DNA of 64,000 bases from contig AP026546.1 of the NCBI GenBank assembly GCA_026075535.2, positions 4,464,001 to 4,528,000 on the forward strand, written 5' to 3'. The notes below the pieces were generated by a model, which worked only from the letters and a program-made list of their open reading frames with translations, was not told where the DNA came from and made no database searches. The position numbers were made by a program, and so were the translations under genes. Below are positions 24,312 through 33,098 of this stretch, in pieces. Origin of the DNA: Tricholoma matsutake (Eukaryota > Basidiomycota > Agaricomycetes > Agaricales > Tricholomataceae). The first letter of the stretch is position 1, and each line of letters starts with the position of its first letter.

Positions 24312-24860
24312 AGACTCATGACATTATGACAAGTTAATTTACCTATGCCGCCGTTACACACTTCCATGGTGCTGGCACACCACACACATCACCGACACAG
24401 CCACCAGTGATAGCATAGCCACCTATGGCGCATAAACAACTCACCAACACCAGATATACCAATGTCTGTGTTACAGTGAGTTATGGCCACCCTATGCCAA
24501 CACACTCCCATGGCACTGACACAGTCACACACATCGCCAACACAATCACCCTCGCCACCTGCACAGCCACCAGCAAATACAACAACAACAACCGGTGACA
24601 TGCATCCTGGCAACAGCACCATACATCCTTATTACTCTTCTATCCACATCCAGCAGTGCCAACATTATCCTATTGATGCAGTACCTTTCTATTATGTGAC
24701 TATGCCCAATGCAGCCTTCCCAAATCACACACTACACTTGATGCAGCCATTTACTTACATGGTCGATCTTTTTCTTATATATTACTTATTTTTTATTCCT
24801 TAACCTTCATTCCTACTTCCATGCAATGAAGGTATAGTAACTTCCTATTCTTTGATTTGT
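24312..24860. repeat. Repeat-rich insert between integrase and chromodomain
   Basis: This block does not code in the gypsy frame. It contains an imperfect repeat of about 145-bp spacing (phrases acttccatggtgctggcaca near 24360 and actcccatggcactgacaca near 24505). At its right edge the 20-mer tcctacttccatgcaatgaa occurs at 24811 and again at 24874. It is probably another small non-autonomous element; its ends are not clear. Confidence 0.5.
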
Positions 24861-25129
24861 AGTAACTTATGGTTCCTACTTCCATGCAATGAAGATAATT
24901 TGATCCTGTCTTTTAGTAAACCTAAGTCTAGTGTAGGCTGCCAAACTCAGCATCTTTCCAAGAACTCCAATTTATTCCATCGAAGATGTGAGTCTAGAAT
25001 TTCTTCAACTATATATTCTGGAGCACCTTCTACTATTATCGGAGGTTGTGGAGCAGTTTGTTGGCCAGGAATAGTGGGTGGGCGGTAGGGGCATAGGTGG
25101 GAAACATTAATCTTGGGATCAATTTTGAA

Positions 25130-26065
25130 TGATCAGGGTAATTTTAGCACTAGGTGAAATTACTTTAGAGATCACATATGGGCCAACCTGTTTCTCTGTA
25201 AGTTTCCTAGAAGGTCATGGAATATTTAGGTCCTTGGCACTTAGCCATACCAAGTCACCAACATTGTACTCTGGAGGGGGAGCTCGAGTATGATCCGCAT
25301 GTTGCATCATGTCATCACGTGCTTTCATCAATGCCACCTCCACTTCTTCTTGTACCTTTCACATCTTAGATACAAAGTCTTCTACTGATTGTACCTTAAC
25401 TTCCCTTTGGGGTTCTATTCCCATGCGGGGATGATACCCATAATTAGCAAAGAAGGGTGACATGTGAATAGCCAAATGGAATTTATTATTGTGGGAAAAT
25501 TCAGCAATTGCCAACCATTCAGCCCAGTCAGTTTGTTGGTAGTTGACAAACATACATAGGTACTGCTCCAACTCCTGGTTCATTCTCTCTGTCTGCCCAT
25601 GGGTTTGCGGGTGATATGCCATAGATAATTTAGTTTGAATCCCCAATACGTTGTTTAGCTCTCGCATAAACATGGAAGCAAATTGTGGTCCATGATTGGA
25701 GATAACAGTATCCAGTAATCCATGTAACTGCCATACCTGATTTAGATAGAGGCGCGCCAAGCCCAATGATGAGGTTTCTGTAGTAGTAGGAATAATATGG
25801 ACCTCCTTCATGAAGCGGTCACATACTATGAATATTGCATTGTACCCTTGAGCCTTGGGTAATCTGGTAATAAAATCCACAGATATGTCTCACCATGGCG
25901 CTTTAGGTATAGGATTTGGCATTAATTTCCCTGCAGGTTTCTCTGGAAATTTCTTCCTCCTCATGCATGTATCACATCCATCCACATACCCCAACACATA
26001 TTTAGAAATTCCGGGCCACCAATAATTTCTCATTACTAATTCCAATGTCTTCCATGAGGTCTTTA
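25130..26065 (-). pseudogene. Chromovirus integrase catalytic core and C-terminal part
   Basis: Integrase of the Ty3/gypsy element. From the right: YWWPGISKYVLGYVDGCDTC (second half of the H2C2 zinc finger), FPEKPAGKL, then DISVDFITRLPKAQG (first catalytic Asp). Next is VISNHGPQFAS, where the second catalytic Asp is replaced by Asn (codon 25697-25695). Then AYHPQTHGQTERMNQELEQY (catalytic Glu) and, further left, PPPEYNVGDLVWLS and LTEKQVGPYVI (GPY/F region). A TGA at 25892-25890 interrupts PW-DISV; the related fragment at 48578-48580 has CGA there. Three differences from the family (Asp to Asn, Arg to His, Arg to stop) are all CpG-type changes. Confidence 0.88.
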
Positions 26066-26209
26066 CACTCCCCCCCCCAATCTGAGCGGACTCTGCTTGG
26101 ACACTCGGACAGTCCTAGGACTTTGCTTGGACTTTTTTGGCTGAAAGTCCTGCCAAACTAGATGTCCAGTCCAAGCTGAGTCCTCAGACTGTCTGGGTTG
26201 CTTATATAA

Positions 26210-26310
26210 TTGACTGAAAAATCAGTGGCTACCACAGGGATTGAACCCTCATAGTCACATGATAAAGTACAATTAAGGCAGCAATATAACTGTTAGACTA
26301 AAGCATCATT
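26210..26310 (-). other. tRNA-like sequence within TIR element B
   Basis: Read on the minus strand, TTTAGTCTAACAGTTATATT resembles a tRNA A box and GGGTTCAATCCCTGTGG a B box, about 55 bp apart, ending in TAGCCA. The acceptor stem does not close well. It may be a decayed tRNA or a tRNA-derived fragment; a functional tRNA is unlikely. Confidence 0.35.
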
Positions 26311-26469
26311 ACAGGTAAGTAGTTTTATCTCTCTATGTACCACCCTGGCTGTGATGACAAATCAACACAGCCATGTCATCAACAATGCTGGCACATCACC
26401 TCTACCACCACCACAGTCAACAGTGCCGCCTCCTCCTTACCTCCTACCCCAAGAACCAACAACAGGAAT

Positions 26470-26501
26470 GAGCCCAAATGATGGTATTGTCATTTGGGCT
26501 C
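26470..26501. repeat. Palindrome of the GCCCAAATGAC type, copy 3
   Basis: Inverted repeat with arms gagcccaaatgat and tgtcatttgggctc. It is followed within 5 nt by a 5' splice-site motif. Confidence 0.8.
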
Positions 26502-26505
26502 ACTT

Positions 26506-26569
26506 GTAAGTGTTTTTTTACATGTTTTTTGTTGTTTTGTTTAACTAACTGAATTTTCCTTAATGATAG
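26506..26569 (+). other. Intron-like segment in TIR element B, copy 1
   Basis: Starts GTAAGTGTTTTTT, has TTAACTAACTGA as a branch site and ends TTAATGATAG, 64 nt. Length and motifs fit introns in the RAD52 gene of this window (51-58 nt). Confidence 0.65.
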
Positions 26570-26833
26570 GTTTTATCTATGTTATAATGATGCTGCAGCC
26601 TCAAAACCACGACAATGGCTGACACAGCCACCACCCTAGGACCCAGAACCACCACCGCAAGCAACTGCTTGCAGGGTGGGAACAGGTACAACTGCAAAAC
26701 AGCAGGACAATGGCGACACCGACTTGGCCAAATGGAACAACAACACAATGAGGTGACTGGAGATGACTGGGAGATGGAATGAAGAGGGGACAAGCAGGAA
26801 ACAACAAAAGGAAGGCAAAGCAAACAAAGAAAA

Positions 26834-26867
26834 GGCCCAAGAGACGTCATTTGACATCTCTTGGGCC
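26834..26867. repeat. Palindrome, copy 4 (GGCCCAAGAGAYGTCA)
   Basis: Arms ggcccaagagacgtca and tgacatctcttgggcc, 16 bp each with one mismatch. It is followed within 5 nt by a 5' splice-site motif. Confidence 0.8.
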
Positions 26868-26871
26868 GTTG

Positions 26872-26925
26872 GTAAGTTTTTTTTTCTTGTCCTTTCCTTA
26901 TTTTGTTACTAACAAAGTTTTTTAG
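26872..26925 (+). other. Intron-like segment in TIR element B, copy 2
   Basis: Starts GTAAGTTTTTTTTT, has TTACTAACAAAG as a branch site and ends GTTTTTTAG, 54 nt. Confidence 0.65.
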
Positions 26926-27397
26926 GTATTATCTAGTACTGCTGATGATGATGAGCACTCAGAACCACTGCCACGAGCAGCTGCTCGTGGGGTGGGAATG
27001 GGTGCAACTTTGAAATGACAAGAATGGCAACCCCAACAGAACAACAAGACAACGAGACACAGCCCCCGCCCTCAGCCCTCACACCCACCATGCAGGATGC
27101 ACCACCTGCCTCCAGCCTCACGAGCAACTGCTCTTGGGGTGGATGGTGGGTGGAATGATGATGATGGCAGGGAACAATGATGGGTGGAACAACGACAATT
27201 AGAGGAGATGCCAACGACAGCCAGCACCCCCCATAACTGCTGCAGGCAACTGCTCATGGGGTGGATGGGGGGTGCAAAGTCTGAGTGCAGTCCTTGGACT
27301 GTCCTAGGACTTTACTTGGACAACTCAGACAGTCCTAGGACAGTCTGAGTGTCTGAGTGTGTCCGAGCAGAGTCTGCTCAGACTGGGGGGGGGAGTG

Positions 27398-28267
27398 TAA
27401 AGGACTGGTCTTCCATCTTCCTGGGTGTCCAGCAGTTGGTGTATTATAATGTAACCAGATGATCTCCCTTTGCAAATCCTGATGACGATAATAATTTGTG
27501 AGTCCCAAGAAGGCTTGAACCTCCTTGACATGGGTGGGCGCAGAGCAATCCATGATCACCTGTACCTTGATTGGATCCATTTTGATCCCATCAGGGCTGA
27601 TCAATAATCCTAGGAACTCGATCTCGCTTGCCCCAAACACACACTTCTCCAGTTTCAAAAATTGATCATTCTCCACTAATCTTCATAGCACCTCCTGCAC
27701 TATCACTTCATGATTTGCTTCATCCTCCATGAATATCAGAATGTCGTCAATAAATATTATTACCATGCCTTTGTCTATTACGTCCTTGAAAATGTTGTTC
27801 ATCATATTTTGGAAGGTCAGGGACTATTAGTCATCCCAAAAAACATGACAAGTGGCTTGAAGGATCCTCAATGCATGGCAAATGCAGCCTTCCACTCATC
27901 TCCTTTCTTTATTTGTACATTATTGTATCCCCATCATAAATCCAATTTTTGTAAAGACCTTGGCTTTTCCCACCTTGTCAATCATTTCTGAGATCAATGG
28001 CAGGGGGTATGGGTTCTTCACTGTCCACTCATTCAGATACCTATAATCTGTACACATCCTCTTCCTTTGGTCTTTCTTTGGCACAAAGAATATTGGTGAC
28101 ATATGCAGTGATTTCAAAGGTCGTATGTATCCTTTGTGCAACTGCTCCTTCAGGAACACATACACTTCTTCTTGTTCCATCAGAGATAATGGATATACCT
28201 TTGACTTCTTCGGCACAAACCCTGGCTTCATCTCAATCCCATGATCCCCTGGCTTCTGCACTGGCAT
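27398..28267 (-). pseudogene. Chromovirus reverse transcriptase, fused by deletion to the integrase start
   Basis: Reverse transcriptase of the gypsy element. The N-terminal part is EKQLHKGYIRPLKSLHMSPI-like, followed by FVPKKDQRKRMCTDYRYLNE (RT motifs 1-2) and YPLPLISEMIDKVGKAKVFT (motif 3). The middle (catalytic YVDD region) is in a degenerate stretch at 27680-27920. The thumb, FLGLLISPDGIKMD and VQAFLGLTNYYR, ends near 27485, where it joins directly to QDLQREIIWLHYNTPTAGHP. That is the start of the integrase zinc finger, so the connection and RNase H domains have been deleted. TIR element B interrupts the gene at 27397. Confidence 0.85.
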
Positions 28268-28375
28268 TCACTCAGACTCCTTCTTCTGGAACACTGACAG
28301 ATATTTGTGACACACTTTTGGCACCCACTCCTCCACTGGCTTCTCCACCTTCATGATATTCTTGTCCCACAATTG

Positions 28376-28909
28376 TCATCCACAAATTGCTCTAAAGGTT
28401 TGCTTCTGCTCTTCTTTCTTGATCATGACCAGAACTTCCCCATTTGGCATTTCCTCATCCTCCACTTCCTCCATCATAACAGAATACTTCCTCAGATGGT
28501 CTTTCTCTCTCTTTTTCCTTTTTTCCTTCTTCATCTTCCTCCCATACACATTACATTCCTTGGGACAATGAGTCATTTGTACTTCCCCAGTTTTCCAATC
28601 AATTTCAGGATTATGCTTCCGTAACCACAGACATCCTATTATTAAATTGGTTTTCCCAAGATCGCACACTTCGAATACAGCTCGCTCCTGATGCTCCTGA
28701 TACTTTAGTACCATCTCCTTGATAGTTCCTCCATGATTGACTGTTCCATCAATATTGTACACCATTATAGGTTGCGCCAGCTTGCATGTGCTAATACTGT
28801 TTCCAGTAATTAAGGACCGATTGATGAATAATCCTGTAGCACCACTATCAAGCAACACTTCCACATCAATTGCTGCATGTGTGTCCACTGTATTCAGTCC
28901 CATAGTCAA
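28376..28909 (-). pseudogene. Chromovirus aspartic protease
   Basis: Retropepsin-like protease that cleaves the gypsy polyprotein. The active-site motif VEVLLDSGATGLFINRSL is clear (DSGA), followed by the flap and NLIIGCLWLRKHNPEIDWKT, which is the usual ILGxxWLxxxxPxIdW signature. The Lys/Glu-rich tail (28490-28560) leads to the RT. The frame stays open for 178 codons, so this part is one of the least damaged in the element. Confidence 0.88.
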
Positions 28910-29096
28910 GGTGATTTCAGGTTCTATTCACAGTGAATAAAGAATTTAGGGGTTTTCGGAAATAGTGCTTGGCAATTGTCTTTGTCACATGATTCACAAC
29001 AGTTGTACTCCTCCTCAATTTCCTTTTCTGATTTACTCTGGGTTTCCTTGGATACTAATACATTGTAACAATTCTGGGTCACCAATGGGAAAACCT

Positions 29097-29407
29097 TCAC
29101 TGGGACTCTTCCACAAAATTCTTCTGCCTGCCTTCCTCTGGCTTCACTTCCTCAATTGTAGCTTCCCTAATCTTTCTTTTCTGCCTACAATTTCTAGTGA
29201 TGTGTCCTAACTGCCCACAGTTAAAACATGTAAGTGGGGCTCGTCTCCCTGCTTGATCAACCTCCATTGCCTCTGCTGGTGCTGCTGACTCCGTAACTAT
29301 AGGTGTCACTGCCATGGCCAGTGGCTGTGCCCTCGGAGTTTGTGCCTGAGGTGTCCTTCCTTTCTCGGACTTTCCTCCAGATGGCTTTCCAAATTTACTA
29401 CTTCCAT
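29097..29407 (-). pseudogene. Chromovirus gag, C-terminal part with CCHC knuckle
   Basis: Read on the minus strand from the insert junction: NGSSKFGKPSGGKSEKG, then a Pro/Ala-rich linker and the nucleocapsid zinc knuckle CFNCGQLGHITRNC, followed by a Lys/Arg-rich stretch. Joined to the gag part at 30474 after removal of the 1.07-kb insert, the frame reads LQRHGSSKFGKPSG without a break. Confidence 0.85.
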
Positions 29408-30473
29408 TGATGATACTCAACCAGGAAACCCAAACAAAACCCACAATAAGGGCTCAAATGGTATAACACTAGTTAGAGGAAGGTTGCAAGGTGGTACTAA
29501 ATATCACCGCTGTAAACCAGGGGTATGAAAACAACTCTAAAGGGTGTGCGATGAGGTGCAAAGAGGTGTGATGAAGTTTGAAGAGGTGCGATGAGGTTCG
29601 ATGAGGCTCGAAAGTATTTGAAGCGCTGCGATGATGTTTGAGAGAAGTTCGATAGTAATCGAGGGTGTACAAAGTGCTGCGATAACATTTGAGGGAAATT
29701 TAATGAAGTTCAATGAGTATTCAAAGAGGTGCAATGAGATGAGGTGCAATGAGGTGCAATGAAGTTCGAAGAAGTTTGAAGGCCTTTATAGAAGATGAAG
29801 ACGCCTTTGATGGTGACTGAGGATAGACTATGAGGCCCTAGAAAGGTGTCTAGAGAGGATAGACAATATGTGATAGTTTCGAGAAGCTAGTACAAGGAGT
29901 TCGAGGAAATTCGGCGTAAAACACTGAATTTTGAGACTAAGTCGAGATGCTTGGACTCAAGAGAATAGCTCTTAAATCAGACAATTGGTGTGAGAGGACA
30001 ATGTATTCTGTTCTTCTAAGTAGCTAGTACAAGGCTATATATGTTTGGGAGAAGTGATACTAAAAAGGAAATAAAACATGAGGAATACATGAGGCAAGAT
30101 ATAAAACAATAGAGAATCTTTGCAAATCATAGAATAAATGAAAGATGATAAGAAGGGAAACGTCTAGAGACATGATTTATCACTGGTACCTGTCCCCATT
30201 GATCTAATATATCATCAAGGTGTCAAAGTGCCACAATCGCATCCTAAAATCCCATCGTTGTATCTCCTCATGTCCGGTGGTGCTCGATATGCAACGCACT
30301 AACTCTTACAAGGTGTGCTGCATGTATCCAAAGGGTGGTGCGATTGGTGTACGGCGGCCAAAGGTGTTTGAAGTGCTGCAATATCATTCGAAGTTGTTCG
30401 AAGTCAATCGAAGTAGTTTCGGAGTGGTGTTGCGGGGTTTGTAGGGGTTGGGAGCGTGCGTTTTGATGTTTCA
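29408..30473. mobile_element. LTR-like insertion in gag, 1.07 kb, TG..CA ends
   Basis: The insert starts TGATGATACTCAACC and ends GATGTTTCA. If it is removed with one copy of the flanking AT, the gag frame is restored, so the limits are well fixed. It holds many tcgaag/gatgaggttcgatg repeats and a tatatatg box near 30033. Its first 15 bases match a second block at 40849. No coding is seen. It is most likely a solo LTR, although a normal 4-6 bp duplication is not visible (only AT on both sides). Confidence 0.65.
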
Positions 30474-31302
30474 ATGCCTCTGGAGATGGTCCCAGAGTTT
30501 AGAGCGCACAGTGGACCTATCACCATACATCAACTTTGACTCCACCTGTTCCTGCCGATATTGCCGGTCAAGGTGCATTGCCCAATTATACCACTCATCC
30601 AACTTCTCTGGCATAGAAGGTAGTTGGTAGATAGACTTGAATAAAGAGGGATTTAATCCTACTTTCAAAAACTCTACCAATGCTGCTTCTCCCATATTCG
30701 TTTGCAAAGCTTCTGCTTTGAACTGCAAAATAAATTCATCCGCTGTTAGGGAACCTTGGTGCATGGTTTTTAATTTAGCATTGGCTGTCGTCTTTTGATT
30801 AGGGTCTCCAAACTGTGCCTCCAATCTCTCCAGAAATTCCTTGAAGGTTGCAAATGGTTTATTTCCCACAGAAATTTGATTAATAGCCTCGTTTCTCCAG
30901 AACTGTGCTTCCCCCCCCTGAATGTATGAGAGAGCAAACATAATCCTAGACTTGGCTGTATGAAACTCTGGCTTCCTCCCATGGATGTACAATACTATAG
31001 AGCTGATGAAGGATTTTGTATTCTCCATGGTACTGTCAAAGATTTGCAGGGGCATGTACTTAGGTAAGCACACTTTTCCATTTCCAGATCTCTCCGCTGT
31101 CTAATCCTCCTGTGACATCCACTCCACAATCATCATCTCTTTCTCCTGTCATCTCTGGCTGTACTTCCGGTTGTCTGGGCTGTGATGCTGCCAACACTGA
31201 CACTAATTGTGACATTTGTGCTGTAAGTGCATCAATTTTTGCCTCTAGTGCTGGTGTGGGAACAGTATTAGGGCTGGGATTAGAAGTTGAGGGTTCAGAC
31301 AT
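30474..31302 (-). pseudogene. Chromovirus gag, N-terminal part
   Basis: Capsid-like protein of the gypsy element. It starts MSEPSTSNPSPN (31302) with a heptad-like stretch (KIDALTAQMSQLVSVLAAS). After a frame change near 31065 it continues with YMPLQIFDSTMENTKSFIS, ALSYIQGGEAQFWRNEAI, FKEFLERLEAQFGDPNQKTT and LTADEFILQFKAEALQTNM. These are the retrotrans_gag motifs (FKEFLxxFxxxFGD). It is cut at 30473 by the LTR-like insert. Confidence 0.82.
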
Positions 31303-31799
31303 AATGGTAAAATCTGTGATGAATCACTTCTTCAACAAATTCAAGATTTGTTCTTTGAGACCTCTCCAAATGTTTATGGGTCACGTGACAACATTCATCA
31401 ATTGTTCGTCAATTGTTCGTTGGTTTGTTTGTTCATCGGGCACCTAATTTGACACTTCGGATCAATAACCCTTCCAACAGTGCCTGATCTCAGAGATAAC
31501 ACTGAATTCGGCTTGTAACTAAAATAGTTGTCCAAATAGAGTGATGTAAATCATGACTAAACCAGATCCAATTGGTTGTCTTGTTGCAGCTGTCCTAATG
31601 ATGAGCGCTGCCTCTCAATCACTGGTGGTTGCAATGTAAGGTGAGGCCTGGTGTCAGCTTATGAAAGAAAAGATAGATTATGTATATACAAGTACTTCTG
31701 GCTCATGCCAAAAGGATGAGTAATTGGATGTGGCACAGTGAAACAATGATGTATGCGCAAGTAAGAGAAGGCGCACTGATATGGGAAGTTGTGTTCTTC
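31303..31799 (-). other. Chromovirus 5' leader
   Basis: The non-coding region between the 5' LTR and gag. No convincing primer-binding site was recognised next to the LTR at 31799. The poly-purine and stem-like segments here were not resolved further. Confidence 0.5.
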
Positions 31800-32091
31800 T
31801 GTTAGGGTGACACCCACTATCTGCTAGCTAAGACCATGCAGCTTCTCTCTACAAGAAGGGGCAGGATCCACGCACGTGATGGGGGAATTGATGGTTTTGA
31901 TGTGAGGGGTTGTTTATAGATGAGTTTGTTGACAAAGGCCTTTCACACCACAAGCGTAGGTGGAATACCTAAGAGAACACAACTGGGGTCCCCTAGGCAC
32001 AAAGTGTAGCATCATTTGGTGTAATGTAGCGTAATTTGACATAATAAAATAAAAATGAAATTTTATTAGGTAATGGGGTGGTTTCCTAACA
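31800..32091 (-). repeat. 5' LTR of the chromovirus
   Basis: A 292-bp LTR that begins TGTTAGG and ends CCTAACA, and aligns to the left LTR. It lacks TIR element A and about 90 bp present in the left copy. Confidence 0.85.
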
Positions 32092-32944
32092 CAGAGAAGG
32101 GGCACTCACTGGTGTAATTGCATGTGCACTGGTTGCACTTTTGCCTGCTTGCACCTGGGTTTTTTTTTTAGCATTCCAAGCACTAACCTGGAGTCAGATG
32201 ACTCTGTAACTTTCATCAATGCAGGCTTATCATGTATGTTGATACAGCCTCACACACCGATGGATTGCCCTTCATCTCACCCATTCTCTCATTCTCTTGC
32301 CACTGAAGAGTTCCCAGTCCATGGATCCACCCAAACATGTATGTCATTGATGCATGCATCTTCTGTGCACTCAAATAAGTGTCACTTTTGATACTGGGAT
32401 CTTTGAGGGTTCCATCAAGGTTCAATGTATTGCAGCTGCAAACAACTGTTAGTTGCTTTCTTTGGCCCCCAATGCCATCAAGTGCTTACCTGTTCATTAT
32501 CCATGCAACAATGAACATGATTGCATCCTTCGGTGGCTTGGAACTGATGAACCCCTCCTTATCCTTTATCAGCCCTTTCTCAATCAAGAACTTGACACAC
32601 TGTTCCGAAAGGCTGGATGGAGGTTTGTTGTCAACCACAAGCCTGTTTCACAATAAATGCAAGGCTGTCAGCACTTACTTGCGGTACTGCTTATCAGTGT
32701 CCTCGGTGACCCCCTTTGAAGCATTCTGCACTATTTTCCTGAGCTCCTCCAACCCACCAGGAGAGGCACGAGCATCTTCCTCCTCTTCCAGAATTGGCTG
32801 TGCATCCTCCTTGGTGATGTTGGGCATTGACTCCTGCTCACCTTCCAGATTGTTCTTGACATCCACAAGATCCATCTCCAAGAACGTGATGTTCAGAGCA
32901 TCTTTCACACCAGAAAATGCATTAGATGAGAGTATAGAAGACAT
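32092..32944 (-). pseudogene. Tyrosine-recombinase-like gene, N-terminal part only
   Basis: Three exons can be read. Exon 1 is 32944-32679 (MSSILSSNAF...KQYR). After a 36-nt intron, exon 2 is 32642-32490 (LVVDNKPPSSLSEQCVKFLI and PPKDAIMFIVAWIMN). Exon 3 starts at 32435 (NLDGTLKDPSIKSDTYLSAQ, KMHASMTYMFG, HGLGTLQWQ, GNPSVCEAVSTYMISL). A further piece, VQAGKSATSAHAIT, lies just before the gypsy LTR. I recognise this from fungal genes whose C-terminal half is a tyrosine-recombinase (phage-integrase-like) domain. That half is absent, as the gypsy element begins at 32091. Family assignment is from memory; the exon pattern is seen. Confidence 0.6.
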
Positions 32945-33089
32945 GAAAAGTTGTCGTCAACAAAGGGAGGCAGAAATGAAAACAGGAGAGAAAGACGGTC
33001 ACTTTATATGACCTCATGGCCACAGCCCCTCTGATGCATGCCTCCTTATGCCACCCCCCTAGTAGACTCCACAAGCTCCTTATCTAAGT

Positions 33090-33098
33090 AGACCTACT
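33090..33098 (+). repeat. Left target-site duplication of LINE copy 2
   Basis: agacctact, repeated at 37790-37798 after the poly(A) tail. Confidence 0.8.

Larger units (their letters stand above)
26066..27397 (+). mobile_element. Non-autonomous TIR element B (in the integrase)
   Basis: A 1.33-kb element with inverted ends of at least 40 bp. The left end reads cactcccccccccaatctga. The right end, read on the minus strand, starts cactccccccccc and continues cagtctgagcagactctgct. It is flanked by TA (26064-26065 and 27398-27399) and splits the zinc finger of the gypsy integrase. It encodes no transposase. It contains two palindrome-intron-hairpin cassettes on the plus strand, two further hairpin copies, and a tRNA-like stretch near its left end. 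The repeated phrase ggacagtcctaggac lies subterminally at both ends (near 26107 and 27307), perhaps as a transposase-binding repeat. Confidence 0.8.
22101..32091 (-). mobile_element. Ty3/gypsy chromovirus with four nested insertions
   Basis: This LTR retrotransposon lies on the minus strand. Both LTRs begin TGTTAGG and end CCTAACA (3' LTR 22101-24060, 5' LTR 31800-32091). Reading leftward: leader, gag (31302-30474 and 29407-29097), protease (28909-28376), reverse transcriptase (28267 to about 27485), integrase (27484-27398 and 26065 to about 25130) and chromodomain (24311-24072). A polypurine tract (AAAAGGGGGG) abuts the 3' LTR at 24061-24075. Nested inside are TIR element A (22219-23786), an insert at about 24312-24860, TIR element B (26066-27397) and an LTR-like insert (29408-30473). 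The RNase H domain is missing. The outer flanks show no matching 5-bp duplication. Confidence 0.88.

Noticed and set aside
26220..26310. Functional tRNA gene
   Set aside because: The acceptor stem does not pair and the anticodon arm is unclear; only the A- and B-box likeness remains.
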